Assembly: GCF_000317695.1 (NCBI RefSeq)
Contig: NC_019771.1
Location: forward strand, 2,484,001-2,548,000
Origin: Anabaena cylindrica PCC 7122
GTDB taxonomy: Bacteria; Cyanobacteriota; Cyanobacteriia; Cyanobacteriales; Nostocaceae
Direction: 5' to 3'
DNA length: 64,000 nt
Position 1 is the first letter of the stretch, and each line of letters starts with the position of its first letter. Below are positions 1 through 8,190 of this stretch, in pieces. The translations under genes and the position numbers were made by a program. The notes under the pieces are model-generated. The model searched no databases. It was not told the DNA's origin and saw nothing but the letters and a program-made list of their open reading frames with translations.

Positions 1-227
1 TGATTTTCGTTAACAGTCAATTGCGCCCGTCCCGCTGCGTCCCTTAATTTATAAATAAATTCAACAACCCCCTCTGCTGTCATAGCTGTGGAAGTTTCGC
101 CAGTAATAGTTTCTACATCTATCACAACCTGTCCACCAACGACTGAAATTGCACCCGCGTAGTTTGCGTTCATAGCGGTTAATTCAGTTTGAATTTCTTG
201 CCAAGTCAAATCAGTTTTAGCAGTCAT
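1..227 (-). CDS. hypothetical protein, N-terminal part (runs off window)
   Basis: The reading frame starts with ATG at 225-227 and stays open to the window edge, giving at least 75 residues that begin MTAKTDLTWQEIQTELTAMN. No family is recognised. It is the last visible gene of the leftward set in the first nifD element, but a 185-bp gap separates it from the gene upstream, so it may have its own promoter. Confidence 0.5.
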   Translation of the reverse strand, partial: MTAKTDLTWQEIQTELTAMNANYAGAISVVGGQVVIDVETITGETSTAMTAEGVVEFIYKLRDAAGRAQLTVNEN

Positions 228-412
228 ATAGTTATGCAGTCATACAGTGATGCTCACAGTATGGCACGGCTGCGGGGTATTGTGTAGTGGCTGTAATCGC
301 CTACTGGCAAAGCATTACAGGGTGTATGCAAAAAGTAGCAACCCTATAGGGTTCTGATTTTTTGGATTTATTTAAAGCACACAAAAAAATAAAAATATTA
401 AATATTATTAAC
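228..412. other. short AT-rich gap between cargo genes
   Basis: No gene is visible. The stretch next to the start of the leftward gene repeats short CAGTCATA/ATGCAGTCATACAG words and could hold its promoter. No terminator-like hairpin with a T-tract was seen. Confidence 0.3.
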
Positions 413-1057
413 TTACCCTAATGGGGTTTTATCATCGGGTTCGCGGTACAAGTCAAGCCGTCTTCGGGTCTTTTTGTAAGCCTTATTTCCTTGCTTTGGT
501 TTTCCTGCTATGTCGGTGGGTTCTGATATTAAAGTTGCATAGCACGGGTAATACCTGGTTGGTAATTTCACTTTATCTGGATCGACTTGGACATCATCAC
601 TAACTCTAAGTTTCACGATCGTATCGACCGATAGTGTTGCTAATGAGCGAACAACTTTTACAGCTTCTTCTTTACTCGATCCATAAACTGCCATTTGTCT
701 TCCGCTGCTCATAGTGGCAGTAGCTCTATACTCTCCCCAAGTAAAAGGCTGTGCAGCTTTTTTGATTTGTTGCCAGGTCAGTCCCTTCTTACAATTAGGA
801 ATTGTATAGTCTGCCACCGTGGGGTTTTTGCCATTTTCCTTCCAAGGTGGCTTTTCTTTTGATTTGAAAATTATTTTTAAAATTCTTTCTTGCTTCCGTG
901 GACGCTGAACATCCGCAGATGGTAATCCAAGAATTTGCCCAACATCTTTATTCCAAACTGTCCTCGTTGTAACAACAGACTGAAGTATTGCCAACTTTAA
1001 ATCTTTCTGTCTGCCAAACAGAACAATATCTTGGGAAGATTTAACAATTTTAGACAT
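413..1057 (-). CDS. hypothetical protein, 214 aa
   Basis: I do not recognise this family. The protein is basic and soluble-looking, with many Lys/Arg at the N-terminus and around 195-205 (KKTRRRLDLYR) and no membrane segment. It begins one base after the stop of the 293-aa gene upstream, so the two are almost certainly cotranscribed. It is cargo of the first nifD element. A nucleic-acid-binding role would fit the charge but is not shown by any motif. Confidence 0.6.
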   Translation of the reverse strand: MSKIVKSSQDIVLFGRQKDLKLAILQSVVTTRTVWNKDVGQILGLPSADVQRPRKQERILKIIFKSKEKPPWKENGKNPTVADYTIPNCKKGLTWQQIKKAAQPFTWGEYRATATMSSGRQMAVYGSSKEEAVKVVRSLATLSVDTIVKLRVSDDVQVDPDKVKLPTRYYPCYATLISEPTDIAGKPKQGNKAYKKTRRRLDLYREPDDKTPLG

Positions 1058-1058
1058 A

Positions 1059-1940
1059 CTATGGTTCAGGATTAATCCGAACGGCTTTATTCTCTCCTAA
1101 TTCTATTTCATTTCTAAGATCATCCATTCTCCAGATATCGTCTAAGCCCATCGACACGATATAGCCAGTGTCCCAAAAAGCATTTTCCACGCCTCCAAGA
1201 TACCCTTTTACAAATTCTCTCAATATTTCTGGTTTGATTTGCTCGATTTTTTTATCTACAGCTTTTGCGAACGACCATGATTCACCTTCTTTAGTGACTG
1301 GAGATAACCCAAACATTCTCAAACTTCTGAGACTGAGGATTGATGAATAGAAAAGATTTTGCAATCCCATCTGACCTATTAATGCAATTCCAAACTTGAA
1401 TTGATTTTCAATATTTGTTTTTGATTCGGATGATATATTCCCTCGAAAAGTAGCTATTCGTTCCCGCGCAATATCAACAGCCAAGCCTGCGGGAACAACA
1501 GGGTATTTGATAGGGATGCCGTTGATAACAGCTACGGTTACGACTCTAATACTGGCATCTCCCAAGATATACCCAGCCATATTAGAAATCAGATTATTAG
1601 TTGATTCAATCTGTTTTTTTATATCTATGTCAGATTGGTTCCAATCGAAGTTGTAAACCGTATAACTAGCGATTTGCATAAACTGCCAAAGCGATGACCA
1701 GCTAATTTGAATACCAAGGGCATTAGCTACTGATAAAGCAAAACCCCCTAACCGCTTCAACCCTCCAAGGATTTTACCAAAGATACCTTTACCATCACTA
1801 TTTGCAGCGTCAGCTAATTGGCTAGAGAATTTCCTTACACGATGCCAACGATTAGCACCTTTAAAATTAGTCTGTTGACCAATATTAATTACATCTTTAC
1901 CGGGTTCTAGATCAATAGTTCCATCAGGGTTTATTTTCAT
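1059..1940 (-). CDS. hypothetical protein, 293 aa, with hydrophobic segments
   Basis: No known domain is recognised. Glycine- and alanine-rich hydrophobic stretches lie near residues 55-75 and 145-165, which could be membrane-associated helices. The start codon directly abuts the stop of the 847-aa collagen-like gene upstream, so translation is probably coupled. It belongs to the leftward operon 5343 to 413 in the first nifD element. Neighbourhood suggests a structural or surface assembly, but this is inference only. Confidence 0.6.
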   Translation of the reverse strand: MKINPDGTIDLEPGKDVINIGQQTNFKGANRWHRVRKFSSQLADAANSDGKGIFGKILGGLKRLGGFALSVANALGIQISWSSLWQFMQIASYTVYNFDWNQSDIDIKKQIESTNNLISNMAGYILGDASIRVVTVAVINGIPIKYPVVPAGLAVDIARERIATFRGNISSESKTNIENQFKFGIALIGQMGLQNLFYSSILSLRSLRMFGLSPVTKEGESWSFAKAVDKKIEQIKPEILREFVKGYLGGVENAFWDTGYIVSMGLDDIWRMDDLRNEIELGENKAVRINPEP

Positions 1941-4484
1941 TTATTTTAATCCCTTCAAAAATTGTTTTAACTTATCAGTCAAGTCCTCCACTTCCATGAG
2001 TGGGACACCATCAATTTTCATGTCCCCCACAGGTTCACGTAGTAGCTTTAAGAATAATTTCCAATCATCCTCATCTGCTTTTAACTTAGCTAGAGCATCT
2101 TTGGCGATAATTCCTCCCATTACGGTATCGCCTGGTTTGTATTGCGTTGTGAGTGCAGCTTTAGTGATTCCCGCTGAAATTAGCAGGGTGTTTAATTTGT
2201 GTTCTAGATGTCCAGATTTGTGAGCATAGCTAATAATTTGCTGTTTTGAATCCTTGATAAATTCTTTGATATTTTGAGTCCCTGGAGTAAATAAAGTCTT
2301 AATTTCTTTAGGAGTTCTAGTCATTTGATATCCCAAGTATTGGGCATTACTTAAAGCTAAATCTTGGGTGATTATGGTTGCATTTTTAGTAGCAGCAGTT
2401 TCTACTAAGGATTTCATTCCTAATTGAGTATTGAGTTGTAAATCATCCTGAATCACCAGAGACAAGCCCATCAACTCAGAAATACCATCACTGATATTGT
2501 CAATACGTAAATTCTTCTCAACTATCTTATTACCCTCTTCAACCTCAACAGATATATTTAATGGGAATTCACCCACAACAGATTTAAATTGGGCATACTG
2601 ATAAGCCTGAAATGATACATTATCAGTTATGTTTTGATATTCATGTTTGCCCCAATCCGATGTCGATAATATCTCTCCAGACGCGGGGTTTCTGACAATC
2701 TTAGGCATTATCGAAGGAGGAGCGATAACAGGCAGTTTGTGTAACCCAGCCCGTCTCCAGGTGGCAGCGTCTAAGCCAAATAACATCTGTGGTAAATTTG
2801 CTACCTGGATTGTTAGTGGTTGAGTGTCTTGTAGCGAAGTTGATTCTTTATAAGCTTGTTTGATTTTTGATTTAATTGATGTTTCTGGGTTGAATTTGTA
2901 ATTTTCTTTCTCTGTCTCAAACCAATCATTACCACCCAAAATACGATAAGTTCTACAGCAAGTTTTACCAAGAATCTCTATTTGAGATGAAAGTTGTTGT
3001 ACTTGAGCTTGGATACCATAAAGCCCAATTCCAGCGTAAGGCAGTGGGACATCTACACCAGCCGCACAATTATGCGCCGTCAATGTTCCAGAGATAGGTG
3101 CGAGGTTGGCTGCGATCGCAATTCCCACAGCAGTATTTAAAGAAGTTTGATCCACTGTTTCAACGATTGTTGTTTGCAAGATTGTTGTTTGTCCAGGCGT
3201 ACCGGGAATACCTTGAGGGCCTGGAGCGCCATTTAACCCAGGCGTACCAGGTGTACCGGGAATACCTTGAGGGCCTGGAGCGCCATTCAAACCAGGCGCA
3301 CCAGGTGTACCGGGAATACCTTGAGGGCCTGGAATACTTGCTTTATTTAAAGCTAAATCAGCAGTTCGTTTTGCCAAAGCTGCTTCCCCCTGCGCTACTG
3401 TTCCAACATCGAACGCACGTTTCGCGGTCTGTTGTGCCAAAGCTGCTTCCCCTTGTGCCACTGTCCCGATATCTAGCGCTCTTTTTGCAGTCCCTTTTAT
3501 TTCTATTACTTGTGGCTCTAGAAAATCTATTTCACCTTGAACCTGTTGCACACGTTGGGGAAGTGGTCGCAATGGTTGTACTTCAGAAAGGGCTGTATTG
3601 GCTCTACTTGTTGCCAGCCCCGCTTCAGCTTCAGCCCCTTGAGCAATTCGCCTTGCTAACTCTGCTATTTCTTTGGATGCTCCAGCCGATTGTTCTGCAC
3701 CTTTAGCTGTTGCTAAAGCTACTCCAGCCGCTGCACCAGCGGCTAAGGCAGTACCTTGAGCAGTACCTGCTAGAACCAAAGCACTACCGGCAGTACCTTG
3801 AGCAGTACCTGCTAGAACCAAAGCACTACCGGCAGTACCTTGAGCAGTACCTGCTAGAACCAAAGCACTACCAGCAGTACCTTGAGCAGTACCTGCCAGA
3901 GTCAAAGCACTACCAGCCGTTGCCCCAACCGTAACTAGTTGAGCTTGCATGACAACGACAGCAGAAGCTGCACTAGTGGCAATTCCCAAAGCACTTGCAG
4001 CAGCCGCAGCCGCAGAGCTAATAGCAGCCCATACTGCTGATAATGCAGATGCGATAATTGGAGCGGCTACAATGGCAACTAATCCAGCAAGCCCTGCGGT
4101 AAGTGCAATTAGTTTAGCTTTAGTCCATTCAATTTCTGTCTCGTTTGCACCAATTTTTCTGTCTTGATCGAAGTTCCAATTAGTAAGAAAATCCAACCGA
4201 GGATCTAATCTTTGTACCGCACGTTCAACGGCTTTATTAATAATTCGTTCTTCATCTATATTTTGATCGGCTCTTGATTCTAATGCTGTGACCCTTGATT
4301 CTAACGAAGAAACCCTGCCATCAAGTACGGATACGCTGCTAGATACTGCCGCGATTCTATTTACTAAATCTTCCCGCATCGCCTGCAATTCTGCTTTAGT
4401 AGCAAAGGTCCCACCCAGTCCATTAAGTGCAGATTGTATGCCGGATAATTGTCCTGCAATTTCGCTACAAGATGTCGATGTCAT
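1941..4484 (-). CDS. collagen-like, coiled-coil, Ala-rich repeat protein, 847 aa
   Basis: In order, the protein shows an N-terminal predicted coiled coil (about 15-110, heptad-like with several SLESRV-type repeats) and a long hydrophobic Ala/Gly/Val stretch (about 125-185). Next come four near-identical 14-residue repeats (GTAQGTAGSALVLA) at about 190-250, further GTVAQGEAALA repeats, and a Gly-X-Y collagen-like segment of about 47 residues (GPQGIPGTPG units). The C-terminal region of about 400 residues is not recognised. Such architecture occurs in phage tail fibres and in bacterial surface or exosporium filaments. The gene overlaps its upstream neighbour by 4 bp (ATGA). Both a phage-tail and a surface-fibre role are possible; no capsid, terminase or portal gene is visible. 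Confidence 0.8.
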   Translation of the reverse strand: MTSTSCSEIAGQLSGIQSALNGLGGTFATKAELQAMREDLVNRIAAVSSSVSVLDGRVSSLESRVTALESRADQNIDEERIINKAVERAVQRLDPRLDFLTNWNFDQDRKIGANETEIEWTKAKLIALTAGLAGLVAIVAAPIIASALSAVWAAISSAAAAAASALGIATSAASAVVVMQAQLVTVGATAGSALTLAGTAQGTAGSALVLAGTAQGTAGSALVLAGTAQGTAGSALVLAGTAQGTALAAGAAAGVALATAKGAEQSAGASKEIAELARRIAQGAEAEAGLATSRANTALSEVQPLRPLPQRVQQVQGEIDFLEPQVIEIKGTAKRALDIGTVAQGEAALAQQTAKRAFDVGTVAQGEAALAKRTADLALNKASIPGPQGIPGTPGAPGLNGAPGPQGIPGTPGTPGLNGAPGPQGIPGTPGQTTILQTTIVETVDQTSLNTAVGIAIAANLAPISGTLTAHNCAAGVDVPLPYAGIGLYGIQAQVQQLSSQIEILGKTCCRTYRILGGNDWFETEKENYKFNPETSIKSKIKQAYKESTSLQDTQPLTIQVANLPQMLFGLDAATWRRAGLHKLPVIAPPSIMPKIVRNPASGEILSTSDWGKHEYQNITDNVSFQAYQYAQFKSVVGEFPLNISVEVEEGNKIVEKNLRIDNISDGISELMGLSLVIQDDLQLNTQLGMKSLVETAATKNATIITQDLALSNAQYLGYQMTRTPKEIKTLFTPGTQNIKEFIKDSKQQIISYAHKSGHLEHKLNTLLISAGITKAALTTQYKPGDTVMGGIIAKDALAKLKADEDDWKLFLKLLREPVGDMKIDGVPLMEVEDLTDKLKQFLKGLK
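3190..3333 (-). repeat. collagen-like Gly-X-Y coding repeat
   Basis: This part of the 847-aa gene encodes three copies of a GPQGIPGTPG block joined by APGLNGA or TPGLNGA, an uninterrupted Gly at every third residue. The DNA copies are nearly identical, suggesting recent expansion or contraction by slippage or recombination. Confidence 0.85.
3747..3918 (-). repeat. four tandem 42-bp repeats encoding an Ala/Gly-rich 14-mer
   Basis: The word GTACCTTGAG recurs at 3751, 3793, 3835 and 3877, a strict 42-bp period that keeps the frame of the 847-aa protein. The first copies are almost identical and the last shows a few substitutions. Confidence 0.85.
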
Positions 4485-5029
4485 AAATTTATGATTGCAT
4501 TTCTAATATTTGATAGGCCGCTGGAGACAGAATCACAGTCCAAACAACAATCACCACAGTCCAAACTTCCTTCAGGACACCCTTCTATACACTCAATAGA
4601 ATAGCTGTTTGTAGAGAATAGTCCTTCGTACAAGATTTCAGCACTAGCCCCAGTGACAATTATTTTGTAATTCGCTGGAGTTATGCCAACTAAGCTCCCT
4701 TCATAGACAACTCTATTTATTCCACCGCTGATATCGTCCCACTGGGTAATTGTTCCCGGCGGGCAATGATACAAAGCACTGTTTATTTCTAACGATGATC
4801 CGGTGAATCTCCACCCGTTGTAGGGATACTTACCAATAAAAGATAAAGTTTTGTTTGGGAAGTTTACGCCTGATTGAATGTAACTAGCGTTAAAAATAGC
4901 GGTGAAACTTCCACACGGACTAGTGTCGGGTTCGGTGGTTACATTAATTGGGGTGTCAGTGAATTCTTCTGTTGAATTATCCGGTAGTGTTATGCGGGCG
5001 ATATCACCCGCATTACAATAAGAAGCCAT
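4481..5029 (-). CDS. Cys-rich hypothetical protein, 182 aa
   Basis: The family is not recognised. The N-terminal two thirds is rich in Thr, Gly and Tyr and looks beta-rich. The C-terminal 40 residues hold a dense cysteine cluster (CIEGCPEG, CGDCCLDCD) that could bind metal or form disulfides. The start overlaps the stop of the 104-aa gene by one base, and its stop overlaps the next start by 4 bp, so it is translationally coupled within the operon. No signal peptide is apparent. Confidence 0.6.
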   Translation of the reverse strand: MASYCNAGDIARITLPDNSTEEFTDTPINVTTEPDTSPCGSFTAIFNASYIQSGVNFPNKTLSFIGKYPYNGWRFTGSSLEINSALYHCPPGTITQWDDISGGINRVVYEGSLVGITPANYKIIVTGASAEILYEGLFSTNSYSIECIEGCPEGSLDCGDCCLDCDSVSSGLSNIRNAIINL

Positions 5030-5343
5030 TAAAGTTGCAATGGATCGTAAGTGATATCGCTTGCAGGCGCGTAGACCTGGAAGGATAAATTAATTTGATC
5101 CTTCGCCACTCCATTCCTTGACGATGTGTTTCTAGTAGGGGCGCTACTAGCAAGGTTCACCGATTGATCTGTGTTCTGTACCAGCCATTCTTGTCCACTT
5201 TGCACTATCGCCCCAAATGCCTGTGTGGCCGTAACTGCATCAGAAAAAACGACTGTCAGTGTTTTAGTTGGAGCATCAAAATCCGCACTACTAATCAAAG
5301 TCGTATTGTTATCGAACAAATCCGAAAAGGTGGGTTGAGGCAT
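5029..5343 (-). CDS. hypothetical protein, 104 aa, first gene of cargo operon
   Basis: No family is recognised. The sequence (MPQPTFSDLFDNNTTLISSA onward) is Ser/Thr/Asn-rich and acidic, with an alternating pattern that suggests beta structure. It is the promoter-proximal gene of the leftward operon and overlaps the next gene by one base. Its function is unknown; its position suggests it shares a complex with the collagen-like protein. Confidence 0.55.
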   Translation of the reverse strand: MPQPTFSDLFDNNTTLISSADFDAPTKTLTVVFSDAVTATQAFGAIVQSGQEWLVQNTDQSVNLASSAPTRNTSSRNGVAKDQINLSFQVYAPASDITYDPLQL

Positions 5344-5361
5344 TAGTATTTGATGTATCTT

Positions 5362-5392
5362 TATATGACTATATAAATTATATTGTCATATA
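5362..5392. promoter_or_regulatory. 8-bp inverted repeat upstream of the cargo operon
   Basis: TATATGAC (5362-5369) and GTCATATA (5385-5392) form a perfect inverted repeat around an AT-rich centre, 19 to 49 bp upstream of the first cargo gene start at 5343. The placement suits an operator or promoter region; no regulator is identified. Confidence 0.4.
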
Positions 5393-5654
5393 ACTGCTAA
5401 GTCATGCAGTTTGAGCGATCGCACTTTCAGGGAGTAGGTACATATGTATATATACTCATAGAAATAATTTGTAGCTTATTGCTACAAAACACTAAGGATA
5501 AAAGCAAAAATAAGCCACGCTGATTAAAGTGAAGCATTGATAAAAACAGCTTTTTTAGCAGGCAAGAAACCTGATTTAAGCCAAAAATAAGACACGCCTT
5601 AATTTTGCACCCAAGAGCCTTGTCTGGTAAGCCTTTGAGCAACAAGAGATTTAT
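5393..5654. other. gene-free right end of first element with 16-bp direct repeats
   Basis: CAAAAATAAGCCACGC (5505-5520) and CAAAAATAAGACACGC (5582-5597) match at 15 of 16 positions, 77 bp apart and within 160 bp of the nifD junction. They could be accessory recombinase-binding sites. A HIP1 octamer lies near 5414. A 72-codon minus-strand frame spans this region but looks random. Confidence 0.45.
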
Positions 5655-6155
5655 ATACCCTGGTTGGAGTATAATTTCTTCGGTCCTACCAAGATTGCTG
5701 CATCTTTACGCGAAATTGCTTCTAAGTTTGACGCGAAAATCCAAGCAAATGCTGAGAAGGTAATTGCTAAGTACCAACCTACCATGGATGCGATCGTTTC
5801 TAAATATCGCCCCCGTTTGGAAGGTAAGACAGTTGCAATGATGGTTGGTGGTCTACGTCCTCGTCACGTTGTTCCCGCTTTCCAAGATTTAGGAATGAAG
5901 ATGATTGGTACTGGTTATGAGTTCGCTCACAACGACGACTATAAACGTACTACCAACTACATCGAAAACGGAACTATCGTTTATGACGACGTTACCGCTT
6001 ACGAATTTGAAGAATTCATCAAAGCATTGAAGCCAGACTTAGTTGCTTCTGGTGTGAAAGAGAAGTATGTATTCCAAAAAATGGGTCTTCCTTTCCGTCA
6101 AATGCACTCTTGGGATTACTCCGAACCTGATTATGTTGGTGGAAAGGTGCGTTAA
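5655..6155 (+). CDS. nifD: nifD middle segment (nitrogenase MoFe protein alpha chain, interrupted at both ends)
   Basis: About 155 codons of NifD are present, from Ile-Pro-Trp to the His-Ser-Trp-Asp-Tyr-Ser motif. They include GGLRPRHV, GTGYEFAHND and FRQMHSWDY, where the His is the FeMo-cofactor ligand (His442 in A. vinelandii). True nifD sequence ends at 6123; the frame then runs ten codons into the second element to a TAA at 6153-6155. The Met normally following Pro-Trp is TTG here, at the junction with the first element. This segment only makes functional protein after both elements are excised in heterocysts. Confidence 0.95.
   Translation: MPWLEYNFFGPTKIAASLREIASKFDAKIQANAEKVIAKYQPTMDAIVSKYRPRLEGKTVAMMVGGLRPRHVVPAFQDLGMKMIGTGYEFAHNDDYKRTTNYIENGTIVYDDVTAYEFEEFIKALKPDLVASGVKEKYVFQKMGLPFRQMHSWDYSEPDYVGGKVR
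6113..6123. repeat. left core site of second nifD element
   Basis: GGATTACTCCG is identical to the 11-bp directly repeated core of the Anabaena PCC 7120 nifD element. NifD homology stops exactly after it. The partner copy at 21302-21312 matches at 9 of 11 bases. Confidence 0.85.
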
Positions 6156-6521
6156 TTTGATGTTTTTTGGTTGGGTAATTAAGAGAATTTGATTTTTAGA
6201 CTAAATGTATTTAATTATGTTCTATAATAACATTGTTTGTTGGTAGCTGCAAGTAGTAAAAGTCTGATTTTTCAGGGTTTGAGGGAGTTGTTAATTTTTG
6301 ATAGTTTCTGATTTGGTTATGTAGGATAACTTTTTGTGGGTTTGTTTTTTAGACTAAACTAGACTACGTTTAGGCAAAAAAAGGTTACTAATTCTTATGA
6401 CAACATGATTAACTATATAAAATATAGTTTTAATCAATGTAAAAAAACACAATTTTCTTGGTGATTATCTATTTTTTTGATAAGATAGAAATAATTTTGC
6501 TTTCCGAGAGGTCTATTCTTT
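6124..6521. other. gene-free left end of second nifD element with TTTAGACTAAA repeats
   Basis: No gene is visible. The near-palindrome TTTAGACTAAA occurs at 6195-6205 and 6348-6358, and again in the same orientation at 21205-21215, 87 bp inside the right end. Binding by the recombinase or by a cargo regulator is possible. The rest is AT-rich. Confidence 0.4.
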
Positions 6522-7215
6522 ATGTCTTCGTTGGAATGGGAGAAAAATAGAAATTTTCTTGCATCAGGTTTGATAAATTTATACCTACCAATTGAGCCAG
6601 TTTCCTTACAAGCAAGTCGAAGAAATAAAGAAAGAAGTAGTTACTTCTCAAATTCATCGTATTACCAGTGCTTACAATTTTATATTAGTTGGTGATGTTC
6701 AGATAGATATAAAATGGCATATTCATGAGCAGAATCGTTATGAATCAGATTCGTCAGCTGATGTAGATAATATTATTAAACCAATATTAGATGCTCTATG
6801 TGGACATAAAGGTATTCTTATCAACGACTGTCAAGTACAAGCTATATCTTGTCGTTGGATAGACTGGGAATCTGATAATCAGGAGATTATAATAACGATT
6901 CAGATGTTTTTTAACGATGAATGGTTGCTAAAGTCTGGACTTATTTTTACTCATATGGGTAAAGGAATCTGTTATCCCATTCTATTAAATGACATAGATC
7001 CAAAATATACTTTAGTAATACTAGAAGACCTAGAAAGTAAAATAGCAAGACGCGATGAACTTATGGCTAAAGGTATGAGCTATTATCATGCACAAGGAGT
7101 GATGTCAATTCAGCGAGTTTTTCATATTTCAAGAGTTCAAGATTTTGATATCATTCAACTTAATGATCTTAAAAAACAATTACTGACTGAAAGTGAGATT
7201 TTAAAGGATTTTTAG
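6522..7215 (+). pseudogene. RusA-family Holliday junction resolvase-like gene, frameshifted
   Basis: An ATG at 6522-6524 opens a frame with a RusA-like N-terminus (LPIEPVSLQASRRNKE) that stops downstream. The frame shifted by one base then continues with the RusA signature of Asp-rich active-site segments (ADVDNIIKPILDAL, then NDCQV). The change of frame falls in an A-rich run near 6630-6635. RusA enzymes resolve Holliday junctions and are common on prophages and mobile elements. If only the second frame is used, a TTG at 6592 would give 207 aa without the conserved N-terminus. A sequencing error in the A-run is an alternative. Confidence 0.65.
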
Positions 7216-7390
7216 TCATAACTATAACTTGCGAAAAGAAGTCTAAAGTCTGTCGGTGGGGTTAAGCAACCGCACAACCCAACATAATTTGAAAAAATAA
7301 TCAATTACATCCTGTAAATCCTAAAATCCTGGATATCCTGATTCAGACAATTAATGCTACAATAAATTAATAATTACTTGGTATCATATC

Positions 7391-8125
7391 ATGATGATTA
7401 CTCAAGCACTGGAATTACAAACTAACACCTTAGAAGATATATCAGCAGATATCATTTTTCCACCTAGTGACCTATATAGTGATGAACCTCCCGTGGAAAC
7501 AGAACTGCATCTCGAACAGATAATGCTCTTAATAAAATCACTCAAATGGCTATGGAAGGAGAGAACAGATTTTTATGCTGTAGGAAACCTAAGTATCTAC
7601 TATAGTCCTCATCAAAAGAAATCAGAAGATGTTAGAGGTCCATATTTTTTCGTAGTTTTAGGAACAGAACGAAAAACTAGAAAAAGTTGGGTAGTGTGGG
7701 AAGAAAATGGCAAATATCCTCATGTCATTGTGGAAATTCTTTCACCAACTACAGCTAAAACTGATAGAGAAACCAAAAAACTACTTTATCAAGATACTTT
7801 CCGTACACCTGATTATTTTTGGTTTGATCCTTATACATTAGAATTTGCAGGATTTAATTTAATCAGTGGCAAATATCAACCCTTAAAACCTAACGAAAAA
7901 GGACATTTATGGAGTGAAGAATTGGGTTTATATTTAGGGATTCATGAGGGTTTATTAAGATATTTTACATCATCAGGAGTTTTAGTTCCTACACCGGAAG
8001 AAAGCGCAGAGATGGAAGCAACAAGAGCAGCAATGGAAGCAGAAAGAGCGAAAATATCAAACGAAAAATCTCAAAGGTTAGCCGCAAAATTGAGAGAGTT
8101 AAATATTGATCCAGATACAATTTAA
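7391..8125 (+). CDS. Uma2 family (PD-(D/E)XK-like, DUF820) protein, 244 aa
   Basis: The core has the Uma2 pattern: a strand with DVRGPYFFVVLG, then HVIVEILSPTTAKTDRETKK and a YFWFDPYTLE strand, matching the nuclease-like fold. A charged helical tail (about 200-240, EATRAAMEAERAKI) is typical of the longer cyanobacterial members. The start ATGATG follows a short AT-rich leader. Uma2 genes are highly amplified in cyanobacteria and their role is not established. It is followed 65 bp later by a second Uma2 gene. Confidence 0.85.
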   Translation: MMITQALELQTNTLEDISADIIFPPSDLYSDEPPVETELHLEQIMLLIKSLKWLWKERTDFYAVGNLSIYYSPHQKKSEDVRGPYFFVVLGTERKTRKSWVVWEENGKYPHVIVEILSPTTAKTDRETKKLLYQDTFRTPDYFWFDPYTLEFAGFNLISGKYQPLKPNEKGHLWSEELGLYLGIHEGLLRYFTSSGVLVPTPEESAEMEATRAAMEAERAKISNEKSQRLAAKLRELNIDPDTI

Positions 8126-8190
8126 CGAAATCTAACGTCAAATTTTGTTTGGTTTAATTACCCCAACTTTATATATTAGGAGAATATTTT

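Larger units (their letters stand above)
1..5657. mobile_element. right-hand part of a first nifD-intervening element
   Basis: NifD homology resumes abruptly at about 5655-5661 (Ile-Pro-Trp-Leu-Glu-Tyr-Asn-Phe-Phe-Gly). This is internal to NifD, near residue 293 in Azotobacter vinelandii numbering, and everything to the left is unrelated to nif. The upstream part of nifD, including the FeMo-cofactor Cys275 ligand region, must therefore lie left of the window beyond a second insertion. The visible cargo is a six-gene minus-strand set of unknown proteins. No recombinase is visible in this part, so it presumably lies outside. The left junction is not in the window, so the core repeat cannot be defined. 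Confidence 0.8.

Noticed and set aside
3098..3934. Long plus-strand frames opposite the collagen-like gene
   Set aside because: They are shadows of the repetitive coding sequence on the minus strand, with Leu/Tyr/Gln-rich repeats mirroring the 42-bp and Gly-X-Y units.
1..5343. Complete prophage
   Set aside because: Only a fibre-like gene set is visible; no terminase, portal, capsid, lysis or integrase gene was found.
223..5392. Shared GTCATATA operator for two cargo genes
   Set aside because: One copy overlaps the ATG of the gene ending at 227 while the other lies about 45 bp upstream of 5343; the positions differ too much to support a common operator.
5427..5645. 72-codon minus-strand frame at the right end of the first element
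   Set aside because: Leu/Phe-rich random-looking sequence, no homology recognised, and it runs across the direct repeats beside the nifD junction.
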